Made by a program: the position numbers and the translations under genes. Source: Actinomycetota bacterium (GTDB lineage: Bacteria > Actinomycetota > Aquicultoria > UBA3085 > Oleimmundimicrobiaceae). Taken from it: a stretch of 40,000 bases of DNA. The DNA lies in the NCBI GenBank assembly GCA_011046085.1, contig DSBK01000065.1, positions 1-40,000 on the forward strand, given 5' to 3'. Shown piece after piece: positions 1 through 7,274 of the stretch (its first letter is position 1; the number at the start of each line of letters is the position of its first letter). The notes beneath the pieces are model-generated. The model ran no database searches. It was not told the origin of the DNA and saw only the letters and a list, made by a program, of their open reading frames with translations.

Positions 1-1
1 C

Positions 2-640
2 GAGCCCTACAGGATGTATACTTCCAGGGCGGAATATAGATTGATTTTGCGCTCTGACAACGCGGACTTAAGACTATCTCCGATGGGTCACAAGCTGGGG
101 CTGGTTTCGGACAAGAGAATGAAGATGGTTGGAGAGAAACGACAAGCAATAAAAAGGCAGCTTGAGTGGCTGAGCGATACGATGATTTCTTCCGATAAAA
201 AAACCAACGACATTCTTGCTGAAATCGGAAGCAGCCCGATTAAAAATGCGATTTCGTTGGCAGATCTTCTTCGGCGCCCCGAAGTGAAGTATGAATATCT
301 GGAGAAGATGTTTCCTGAAAAATTTGGCGAGTGGTGTTTGGGCGATGGAACAAAAGATGAGATTAAAAAACATGTGGAAATGGATATAAAATACGAGGGT
401 TACATCCGCCGCCAAACTGACCAGGTTGAGAGGCACAAGCGCGCCGAACAAAAAATAATACCCAACAATATAGACTATCATGAGCTTTCAGGGCTTTCTT
501 TTCGAGCCAGGGAGCAGCTTTCGAAGATAAGGCCGCGCTCCCTTGGCCAGGCATCGAGGGTTTCGGGCGTTTCTCCGGCAGACGTGGCCGCCCTCATGAT
601 ACATCTGGGGCAGAGAGCCAGGAGGGAGAAGGAGTCATGA
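2..640 (+). CDS. mnmG: MnmG (GidA), tRNA U34 modification enzyme, C-terminal part
   Basis: The window opens inside this gene, in frame from base 2 (E-P-Y-R-M-Y-T-S-R-A-E-Y-R). That matches the conserved EPYRMFTSRAEYRL segment of MnmG, the FAD-dependent partner of MnmE in making 5-carboxymethylaminomethyl-U34 on tRNA. About 212 residues remain, covering the helical C-terminal domain that binds MnmE and tRNA. The end carries the family's usual LSGLSFRAREQLSKIRPRSL-type stretch and a final domain ending in LMIHLGQR. The N-terminal FAD-binding part lies upstream of the window. The stop overlaps the next start (ATGA), so it is translationally coupled to rsmG. Confidence 0.96.
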   Translation, partial: EPYRMYTSRAEYRLILRSDNADLRLSPMGHKLGLVSDKRMKMVGEKRQAIKRQLEWLSDTMISSDKKTNDILAEIGSSPIKNAISLADLLRRPEVKYEYLEKMFPEKFGEWCLGDGTKDEIKKHVEMDIKYEGYIRRQTDQVERHKRAEQKIIPNNIDYHELSGLSFRAREQLSKIRPRSLGQASRVSGVSPADVAALMIHLGQRARREKES

Positions 641-1377
641 AGGGGAGGTTGGAAATTCTTTTAAGAGAGGGGGCGGCAAGGCTCGGAATTAAAATTACAG
701 GAGACCAAAGAGCAGCACTTGATCTTTACCGTGAAGAGATGGGAAGATGGAGCAAGAAGATCAATTTGACCTCGATAAAAGATGGCGAAATGATTATTGT
801 CAAACACTTTCTGGACTCCTTGAGTTGCGCAGAAGCGTTTGATTTTGGCAAAGGTGCAAGAGTTGTAGATATCGGCTCCGGCGCGGGATTTCCGGGGCTT
901 CCTCTAAAGATAGTTTATCCGGCGATTGAGCTTACATTGCTTGATTCCTCTAATAAAAAAACCGAATTCCTTCTAAACATAATCGATCGCCTTGGCCTAG
1001 AGGGCGTTTCTGCGGTCTGTTGTCGTGTTGAGGATTATGGTATAAATAAGAGCAACAGAGAAACGTTCGATGTGGTTTTGGCACGAGCGGTTGCTCCTCT
1101 TCCGGTTTTGATGGAATACGCGTTGCCGCTTCTTGTGAGGGGCGGTTTGTTTGTGGCCCAGAAGAGCAAGGGCCTTGAAAAGGAAATAGATGCGGGGAAA
1201 GAGGCCGCAAAAATCGTGGGCGGACAGGTTAAAGAGGTGCGGAAAGTCGAAGTGCCCTTCCTTGACGCCGAGCGGTATCTGGTTTTGACAGAGAAAAAAT
1301 CGGTTTCTTCTGGCACATATCCCCGGAGGTCAGGCATTCCTAAAAAGAGACCTTTGGGGAAGGCGTGTTATATATAA
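637..1377 (+). CDS. rsmG: RsmG (GidB), 16S rRNA m7G527 methyltransferase
   Basis: SAM-dependent methyltransferase that makes m7G527 in the 530 loop of 16S rRNA. The glycine-rich SAM motif VVDIGSGAGFPGLPLKI is near residues 70-86. The N-terminal W-x-K-K-I-N-L-T-S and H-F-L-D-S-L motifs are also typical of RsmG. At 246 aa it is slightly longer than the usual 210-240; the tail Y-P-R-R-S-G-I-P-K-K-R-P-L is the familiar RsmG C-terminus. The ATG at 637 overlaps the mnmG stop by four bases. The mnmG-rsmG-parA-parB order is classic for the origin-proximal region of many bacteria. Confidence 0.96.
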   Translation: MKGRLEILLREGAARLGIKITGDQRAALDLYREEMGRWSKKINLTSIKDGEMIIVKHFLDSLSCAEAFDFGKGARVVDIGSGAGFPGLPLKIVYPAIELTLLDSSNKKTEFLLNIIDRLGLEGVSAVCCRVEDYGINKSNRETFDVVLARAVAPLPVLMEYALPLLVRGGLFVAQKSKGLEKEIDAGKEAAKIVGGQVKEVRKVEVPFLDAERYLVLTEKKSVSSGTYPRRSGIPKKRPLGKACYI

Positions 1378-1447
1378 TAAAGAGGAATAATCTTTTAAGA
1401 GCAGAAGTAGTTTATAGATTTTATATAAGGGATTTCAAGGAGAGCGG

Positions 1448-2218
1448 ATGGCCAATAAATCGAAGACAATAGCCATAGTTAATCAAAAAGGAGGCGTGGG
1501 CAAAAGCACCACAGCCGTTAACCTCGGGGCGTGCCTTGCCCAAGCGGGGAAGAGAGCTCTTCTAATTGACCTGGATCCACAGGGAAATTCAACCAGCGGG
1601 TTGGGGATGGCCAAGGGAGATAGGGAAAAGTGTATTTATGATGCTCTTATTGGAGATGTCCCCATCTCCGAACTCATAGAGTCAGCGCAAACAAAAGGGC
1701 TGTTTGTGGTCCCCGCCACCATTCACCTGGCCGGCGCGGAGATAGAACTGGTTTCCATGATTTCGCGGGAGACCAGACTAAAGCAAGTTCTCGAATTGCT
1801 TGAAGAGGTTTATAATTACATAATCATTGATTGTCCGCCCTCGCTGGGCCTTTTGACGGTGAATGCCCTAACCGCTGCAGATCAGCTCATCATCCCCATC
1901 CAATGTGAATATTACGCACTGGAGGGTTTAAGCAAACTGCTTGAAAGCGTGCGGTTAATTCGAAAACACTTGAATCCTCATCTGGAAATAGCCGGTGTCC
2001 TTATGACGATGCATGATGCTCGCACCAAAATTTCACAGCAAGTGGTGGACGAGGTTGCCAAATATTTCAAAGATAAGGTTTATAAAACCATAATTCCAAG
2101 GACCGTAAGGTTGAGCGAAGCCCCCAGTTTTGGTCAGCCAATTACAACATACGATCCTAAATGCGTAGGGGCTGTGGCTTACCAAAATTTTGCGAAGGAA
2201 GTGATTAAGCGTGGTTAA
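1448..2218 (+). CDS. parA: ParA/Soj chromosome-partitioning ATPase
   Basis: Walker-type ATPase that acts with ParB on chromosome segregation and initiation control. The deviant Walker A motif KGGVGKSTT is at residues 14-22, the A' motif follows (L-I-D-L-D-P-Q-G-N), and the Walker B-like I-I-I-D-C-P-P-S-L is near residue 128. The length of 256 aa is normal for Soj-type ParA without an N-terminal HTH. A good ribosome-binding site (AAGGAGAG) precedes the ATG. The 70 bases between rsmG and this gene are A/T-rich, but I cannot single out a promoter in them. The stop overlaps the parB start by eight bases. Confidence 0.96.
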   Translation: MANKSKTIAIVNQKGGVGKSTTAVNLGACLAQAGKRALLIDLDPQGNSTSGLGMAKGDREKCIYDALIGDVPISELIESAQTKGLFVVPATIHLAGAEIELVSMISRETRLKQVLELLEEVYNYIIIDCPPSLGLLTVNALTAADQLIIPIQCEYYALEGLSKLLESVRLIRKHLNPHLEIAGVLMTMHDARTKISQQVVDEVAKYFKDKVYKTIIPRTVRLSEAPSFGQPITTYDPKCVGAVAYQNFAKEVIKRG

Positions 2219-3095
2219 AAGAGGCCTAGGTAAAGGGCTAAGTTCTTTAATCCCCTCCGTGGAGCAAGCCGGGACAGGGGATTTTCAACTAGAACAGATA
2301 CCCGTAAAAGAAATTGTACCAAACCCCCACCAGCCACGGAAAAATTTCAACCCCGAAACTTTCCGTGAACTTGTATCTTCGGTTAATGAGTTCGGGGTGG
2401 TCCAACCAATAATGGTTCGACCCAAAGGATTAGGTTATGAGTTGGTGGCGGGAGAACGGCGCTGGAGAGCTGCCACGGAAGCTGGTCTCGAAGTAATACC
2501 CGCAATCATCAAAGAGACAACCGATGTCGAGTCTCTGGAGCTTGGTTTGGTGGAAAACCTACAGAGAGAAAATTTAAACGCAATCGAAGAGGCCTCGGCC
2601 TATCGGGAGCTCGTTGAAAAATTTAATCTTACTCAAGGCGAGCTGGCGGTAGTGGTGGGGAAGAGCCGCACAGCCATAACTAACACACTAAGACTTCTTC
2701 AGCTACCCAAGGAAGTGAAACAACTCATCGAAGAGGATGGATTGTCGTCGAGCCACGCCAGGGCGTTATTGTCGCTTGAAGATAAAGAAAAGCAGATCAA
2801 TCTGGCCAAGCGGATTGTTGAAGATGGATTATCTGTAAGGGAGATTGAGAACACAGTTCGTTTGTTGAGTTTTTCAGGTGCAAAATCTCAGAAACCCCGG
2901 CATCTTCAGCCCAAAGCATTTCGGACGATAGCCAAGCGGCTGGGCGATGCATTATCAACACGGGTCAGAGTTAAGATGACTCACAAGAAGGGGAAGATAG
3001 AGATAGATTTCAAATCGTTAAACGATCTTGAAAGGGTCTTTAGACTAATTACCGAAAAAGCGTGCCCCGAAATAGAGCAGGAGGAAGTTCAGTAG
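2211..3095 (+). CDS. parB: ParB/Spo0J centromere-binding protein
   Basis: ParB CTPase and DNA-binding protein, partner of ParA. The N-terminal K-R-G-L-G-K-G-L-S-S-L-I-P is the ParA-activating peptide. The CTP-binding region shows the V-A-G-E-R-R-W-R-A box (about residues 79-87) and the E-N-L-Q-R-E-N-L-N box (about 114-122). A central HTH follows (L-A-V-V-V-G-K-S-R-T-A-I-T-N). Length of 294 aa is usual. The start is GTG at 2211, inside the parA reading frame, so translation is coupled. I found no consensus parS site near it by eye. Confidence 0.96.
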   Translation: MVKRGLGKGLSSLIPSVEQAGTGDFQLEQIPVKEIVPNPHQPRKNFNPETFRELVSSVNEFGVVQPIMVRPKGLGYELVAGERRWRAATEAGLEVIPAIIKETTDVESLELGLVENLQRENLNAIEEASAYRELVEKFNLTQGELAVVVGKSRTAITNTLRLLQLPKEVKQLIEEDGLSSSHARALLSLEDKEKQINLAKRIVEDGLSVREIENTVRLLSFSGAKSQKPRHLQPKAFRTIAKRLGDALSTRVRVKMTHKKGKIEIDFKSLNDLERVFRLITEKACPEIEQEEVQ

Positions 3096-3173
3096 CTTGC
3101 ATGATCGTGCCTCCAAAAGTGCGAAATTACAAATTTCTTATCGATCCTGCTCGGTTAAAAGGAGTGAGATACA

Positions 3174-5399
3174 CTGTCTTTAAACATCCCGCTAAAAAAA
3201 ATTTGCTTTGTTCTCCTTGTCTCGTTTTTAATTTTAACCTTGCGTGTTCATTTGTTCCCCAAGATATCTTTTGCCCAGGGAAACAAAAGAGTTGTTATGG
3301 TCGTACTCGACAACTTAAGCGCGGGGGAGCTAACCGAAGCGGCCGCTCCATCCTTGAGAAGAATTGCGGAAGAGGGGGCTGTGGGGCTTATGAATTGCAG
3401 AACAGCCGGTTCCCTTGGTCCCTCCGATACATATTTATGTATTGGTGCTGGCGCGAAGATCAAAGGAGGATCCAACGGCGGACTTGCTTTTAATGCGTCG
3501 GACATATATTTTGACGACATCACGGCGGCAGATGTTTTTTTTCAAAGAACGGGAAAATTCGCGTCGCCGCAGAATGTGATCAATCTCGCAATTGCGGAGA
3601 TTCTTCGCAACGCTGAATTGGTGCCAAGAAGCGCTTTTCCCGGGGCGCTGGGTCAGTCTCTCAAAGAAGCCGGTTTCAAGGTGGCGGTTTTGGGCAATGC
3701 GGACACCAAGGAAGAGCATCACAGAGAAGTATCTTTGATAGCCATGGATTGGGATGGGATAGTTCAACGGGGAGATGTCGGGAGCACCTTTATTAAAAAG
3801 GATCCACGCGCGGGATTGGTTACTGATTATGACAAGCTCCTCTCAAGATCAATCGAGTTTTTAAGATCAGTAGATTTTTTGGTTATCGAGCTCGGTGACA
3901 CCTCGAGGGCCGAAAAGGAAGCCCTGTTCTATGCCGAAGAAGCCATGTTAAAAAACAAGACCGCTGCCATTGCTCGGGCGGATAATTTTATAGGGCGATT
4001 GTCTTCAAATCTGAAGGACGAAGACGAAGAAACGATGCTGATGGTCCTTGCTCCAACTACGTCCTTAAAAGCCAGGGAGAGTGGCAATTATCTTACGCCG
4101 CTAATCATTGGCGGAGGAGGGGTGGGGCGCGGGATTTTAACCTCGGCAACTACAAGGTGGCCCGGAATAATCGATAATACCGATATAGCTCCAACGGTTT
4201 TAAATTTTTTGGGAGCGGATTCGTTAAACTCCTTTTCTGGCAGACCAATTAGCGTCCTTAACAGGGAAGAGGGATTCGAAAACATAGGAGCCCTTAGCGA
4301 GAAATTTGAGATGAAAGCGCAAACTCGCGTCCCGATACTTACCAGCTATGTGTCATTTGTTGCGGTCATGCTGATTCTTGCCGCCCTCCTTTCTTTAATC
4401 AAATCCATCCCTAAGAAAGTTTTACGAGGAACACAGCTTGTTTTCCTCTGGCTGCTTAGCGTCCCGGTTGCTTTTGAGATTTTTGCTCCCGTCCAATATG
4501 GTTCGATTGTGGTTCCCATCGTCTCTGCTTCGGTGATTGCTGCTCTTATTCTTCTTGGAGCTCGTTTTTTAAAAAAAGAGTTGCTTGCGCCGATAGTTGC
4601 AATTTCTCTGCTCACAACCTTTGTTTTGGTCGCCGATGTTTTTAGCGGATGGAATCTGACAAGGGGGTCGTTGTTGGGCTACTGCCCAAATATTGGGGCA
4701 AGATTTTATGGGATTGGAAACGAGTACATGGGCATCCTGTTGGGCTCAAGCATAGTGGGCACAACGGCCCTTTTAGATATAAGGCATCTGAATTCAAAGG
4801 GTTGGCGCCTATTAACGGGGCTCTTTTTTCTGTTTTTAATTGTTGCGGTTGGTCACCCCTCGCTCGGTGCTAATATGGGAGGCGCCATTGCGGCGGTTGT
4901 TGCTTATGGAACAACATTTCTAATCCTTTGGGAAGGGTCTTTGAAAAAGAAACATCTTGCCTACGTCGTTGTCGGAATTTTAATAATTCTTTTACTCTTT
5001 ACGGGGATAGATTTGCTACGAGGGGATTCGAGTTCTCACGCTGGAAGGAGCGCAACCCTTGTTTATCGCGGAGGAGCAACGGAGGCAGTTAAAATAATTC
5101 AGCGCAAGATTGCTATGAACTACAAGGGAATGCGCTATACCGCTTGGACCAGAGTTTTATTGGCCACCTTGCTGGCGTTCCCCATTTTATTTTTGCGCCC
5201 CGTGAGTTTTCTGGAAAATTTGCGGAAGAGGTATCCCAATTTAATGGGGGGGTTTGTGGGAACGACACTAGGGGCGCTGGCGGCCTTTGTGTTCAACGAT
5301 ACGGGAGCAGCCGCCGCAGCCGCCGTCATAATGTTTGCAATTGTGGCGCTCTTGTATGTTGTTGTTGAAGAACATCACGGGTCTGTAGGCGATAATTGA
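3174..5399 (+). CDS. Polytopic membrane protein with an alkaline-phosphatase-like extracytoplasmic domain
   Basis: A large protein (741 aa from the start chosen here) in two halves. After an N-terminal signal anchor comes a soluble domain of about 330 residues opening R-V-V-M-V-V-L-D-N. It holds the D-N-T-D-I-A-P-T-V-L-N-F-L-G signature seen in alkaline-phosphatase/sulfatase-fold proteins. The C-terminal half has about nine or ten hydrophobic helices, with motifs Y-G-I-G-N-E-Y-M-G, S-L-G-A-N-M-G-G and F-N-D-T-G. Start: the only good Shine-Dalgarno (AAAGGAG, 3158-3164) sits 9 bases before a CTG at 3174, and that frame encodes the hydrophobic signal anchor. A TTG at 3240 would cut into the anchor and lacks an RBS. 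The usual phosphatase T-S-D-H-G metal site is replaced by A-P-T-T-S, so activity is doubtful. It directly follows parB. The stop codon straddles the edge of a MITE. Confidence 0.6.
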   Translation: MSLNIPLKKICFVLLVSFLILTLRVHLFPKISFAQGNKRVVMVVLDNLSAGELTEAAAPSLRRIAEEGAVGLMNCRTAGSLGPSDTYLCIGAGAKIKGGSNGGLAFNASDIYFDDITAADVFFQRTGKFASPQNVINLAIAEILRNAELVPRSAFPGALGQSLKEAGFKVAVLGNADTKEEHHREVSLIAMDWDGIVQRGDVGSTFIKKDPRAGLVTDYDKLLSRSIEFLRSVDFLVIELGDTSRAEKEALFYAEEAMLKNKTAAIARADNFIGRLSSNLKDEDEETMLMVLAPTTSLKARESGNYLTPLIIGGGGVGRGILTSATTRWPGIIDNTDIAPTVLNFLGADSLNSFSGRPISVLNREEGFENIGALSEKFEMKAQTRVPILTSYVSFVAVMLILAALLSLIKSIPKKVLRGTQLVFLWLLSVPVAFEIFAPVQYGSIVVPIVSASVIAALILLGARFLKKELLAPIVAISLLTTFVLVADVFSGWNLTRGSLLGYCPNIGARFYGIGNEYMGILLGSSIVGTTALLDIRHLNSKGWRLLTGLFFLFLIVAVGHPSLGANMGGAIAAVVAYGTTFLILWEGSLKKKHLAYVVVGILIILLLFTGIDLLRGDSSSHAGRSATLVYRGGATEAVKIIQRKIAMNYKGMRYTAWTRVLLATLLAFPILFLRPVSFLENLRKRYPNLMGGFVGTTLGALAAFVFNDTGAAAAAAVIMFAIVALLYVVVEEHHGSVGDN

Positions 5400-5534
5400 G
5401 ACTGTTAAATTTTGTCATTGCGAGTGACCAAGGGGAGCGTGGCTCGCATCGGGGACAGGGCTTCGCCTCGTCGTTAGACCTGTACCAGGCAATGACGCGA
5501 AAAAATGCTTATTTGGCTATTATTTAACAGTCTC
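5398..5534. mobile_element. MITE, 137 bp, with 13-bp terminal inverted repeats and 5-bp target duplication
   Basis: Perfect 13-bp terminal inverted repeats begin GAGACTGTTAAAT (5398-5410) and end with the complement (5522-5534). TAATT occurs directly on both sides (5393-5397 and 5535-5539), as expected of a target-site duplication. An internal inverted repeat GTCATTGC (5414-5421) / GCAATGAC (5489-5496) makes most of the element foldable. There is no coding capacity. The GAGACTGT start resembles ends of IS256-type elements, which is a recollection rather than a tested match. It lies between the membrane phosphatase-like gene and the YtxH gene and supplies the last two bases of the former's stop codon. 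Confidence 0.75.
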
Positions 5535-5557
5535 TAATTTTTAAGCAAGGAGGAGAG

Positions 5558-5863
5558 ATGGACGAGAATAAAGGATTTGGGTTTGAGGAGTTTGGAATGG
5601 GCCTATTGTTGGGGGCAATCCTTGGTGCGGTAGCAGGGCTGCTTGTTGCGCCCCAGTCTGGCGCCATAACGAGGAAACAGATTTCAGATCGCGCAGAAGA
5701 GGCAAAAGAAATAGCCGAAGACCTGTTTCAACAAACCAAGGGGCGAATTGAGGTCTTGATTGAGAGAGCAGAAAGCCTTCTGGGCCTTCAAGAGACCGTT
5801 GCGTGGAAGAAGATAGAGTCTCTCAGGGCCGACCTTAAAAAATATGATTTAAGCGGGGCATAG
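5558..5863 (+). CDS. YtxH-domain small envelope protein
   Basis: A 101-aa protein with one N-terminal glycine-rich hydrophobic helix (about residues 13-31, G-L-L-L-G-A-I-L-G-A-V-A-G-L-L-V-A-P), the R-K-Q-I-type junction and a charged amphipathic helical tail. This is the YtxH/gas-vesicle-like small protein pattern, often linked to general stress. RBS AAGGAGGAG precedes the ATG. It is followed 20 bases later by ddl. A second YtxH gene lies at 21030. The molecular role is not known. Confidence 0.8.
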   Translation: MDENKGFGFEEFGMGLLLGAILGAVAGLLVAPQSGAITRKQISDRAEEAKEIAEDLFQQTKGRIEVLIERAESLLGLQETVAWKKIESLRADLKKYDLSGA

Positions 5864-5886
5864 TTTTTTCGGCTCGGAGGAGATTG

Positions 5887-6840
5887 ATGAAAAAAATGAA
5901 GGTTGTGGTCTTATTCGGTGGCTGCTCAAAAGAGCGGGAGATCTCTCTTTTAACGGGAGAAGAGGTCTACAAGACCTTACTTAAGAGCGGGCACGATGCC
6001 TCGAAGATAGATCTAGATGAAAACTTTGTAGAAAACCTAAAGAGAGAACGACCGGACATTGTCTTCATAGCGCTTCATGGCAAACATGGTGAGGATGGGA
6101 CCGTTCAGGGGATACTTGAAATTCTAGATATTCCCTATACCGGCTCAGGCGTTTTGGCAAGCGCCCTTTGTTTGAACAAGCTGTTTAGCAAGAGAGTTTT
6201 CTTAAGCGAAGGTATTTCCACGCCGGCTTTTTTACATATTTCAAAGAGTGACTGGAAAGATGAAAAAGATCAGATTCTCACCAAAGCAAAAGAGGCCTTT
6301 CCGCTCCCTTTTGTGGTAAAGCCAGTAGCTCAGGGCTCGAGCGTGGGGATTAGCGTTATCTCAAAAGAGAAAGATTTAGCGGATTCAATCGAGGATGCTT
6401 TTTCTTGTGATGAAGGTGTTCTGATTGAAGAGTTTATTGAAGGAAGAGAGATTCAATGCGGCGTGCTGGGCAACGAAGACCCCGTTGCCTTACCTCTTGT
6501 GGAAATTATTCCCAAAAATCAATTCTTCGACTTCGAAGCGAAATATACTTCTGGAATGGCAGAGGAGATAACTCCCGCTCCGCTCTCTGTCGCGGAGACG
6601 AAGGCGGGCAAGGAGATGAGTCTTCGTGCTTACAAAGCTCTCGGTTGCAGTGGCTTTGCCAGAGTGGACATGTTTCTCGCTTCAGGTCGCGGCTTTTTGG
6701 TTTCAGAGATTAATACCATTCCCGGCTTGACCGAAAACAGTCTTTTCCCTAAGGAAGCGAAGGCCGCGGGCATCGCTTTTCCAGAGCTTGTTGGAAAAAT
6801 CGTCGAACTTGCTCTGGAGAAGAAACATTCACAGACCTAA
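5887..6840 (+). CDS. ddl: D-alanine--D-alanine ligase (first copy)
   Basis: ATP-grasp ligase that joins two D-alanines for peptidoglycan precursors in the cytoplasm. Family marks: N-terminal F-G-G-C-S-K-E-R-E-I-S-L (the catalytic Glu segment), A-L-H-G-K-H-G-E-D-G-T-V-Q-G, P-Y-T-G-S-G-V, the ATP-grasp lysine region F-V-V-K-P-V-A-Q-G-S-S-V-G, the omega-loop F-F-D-F-E-A-K-Y with its conserved Tyr, and the C-terminal E-I-N-T-I-P-G-L-T. The Tyr argues for D-Ala rather than D-lactate as second substrate. Length 317 aa is normal. ATG 5887 is preferred over an upstream TTG (5884) because the GGAGGAG spacing is better. A paralogue lies at 17352-18302. Confidence 0.93.
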   Translation: MKKMKVVVLFGGCSKEREISLLTGEEVYKTLLKSGHDASKIDLDENFVENLKRERPDIVFIALHGKHGEDGTVQGILEILDIPYTGSGVLASALCLNKLFSKRVFLSEGISTPAFLHISKSDWKDEKDQILTKAKEAFPLPFVVKPVAQGSSVGISVISKEKDLADSIEDAFSCDEGVLIEEFIEGREIQCGVLGNEDPVALPLVEIIPKNQFFDFEAKYTSGMAEEITPAPLSVAETKAGKEMSLRAYKALGCSGFARVDMFLASGRGFLVSEINTIPGLTENSLFPKEAKAAGIAFPELVGKIVELALEKKHSQT

Positions 6841-7274
6841 AGGGAGGGCAAGTTGTTGAGAATGCCCATGCTTAACAGAAAGACCAAAAGGCCCGCCAGC
6901 GCCACTCCCCCGCAAATCGCACAAAGCGAGGACTTCCACCCCAAACCAAGTAGCCATGCGGCCGCCGAGCCTGAATAGGCCCCGGTGCCAGGCAGGGGGA
7001 TGGCCACGAACAGCGCAAGTCCCAAAATCCCGTACTTTTGAACGTACGGACGGGATTTTCTTTTTATCTTCTCAAGACGTTTTTTGAGCCAAGAATCTTC
7101 TTTTAGGCGCTTGTAAAAAAATTCTAGCCCAAAATAAACGGGGAAAAAAATTAAAATGTTGGTAATAAGGATAAACGGAATCGCAACGAGCTCCCCGTTT
7201 TTTACCGCCAACGGTATGGCTCCCCGTAGCTCTATCCACGGAAGCAAAGTTATAAAGATATGTTTAACGAGCAT
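6837..7274 (-). CDS. Small multidrug-export-type membrane protein (COG2426)
   Basis: A 145-aa membrane protein with about four hydrophobic segments. The motifs E-L-R-G-A-I-P-L-A near residue 16 and P-L-P-G-T-G-A-Y-S-G near residue 93 are typical of the family named 'small multi-drug export protein', distantly DedA-like. Transport function for this family is weakly documented, so the name should not be taken literally. Its start overlaps the end of the calcium ATPase gene by 11 bases (same strand, likely one transcript). Its end overlaps the convergent ddl stop by four bases, leaving no intergenic room for a terminator. Confidence 0.75.
   Translation of the reverse strand: MLVKHIFITLLPWIELRGAIPLAVKNGELVAIPFILITNILIFFPVYFGLEFFYKRLKEDSWLKKRLEKIKRKSRPYVQKYGILGLALFVAIPLPGTGAYSGSAAAWLLGLGWKSSLCAICGGVALAGLLVFLLSMGILNNLPSL

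Noticed and set aside
1378-3173. parS sites around parA-parB
   Set aside because: No TGTTTCACGTGAAACA-like palindrome was seen by eye; a genome-wide scan would be needed to be sure.
3062-3493. An open frame of 143 codons across the parB end and the next gene's start
   Set aside because: It overlaps both genes out of frame, is Cys/Arg-rich in an unnatural way, and is not needed; the frame with the signal anchor and RBS explains the region.
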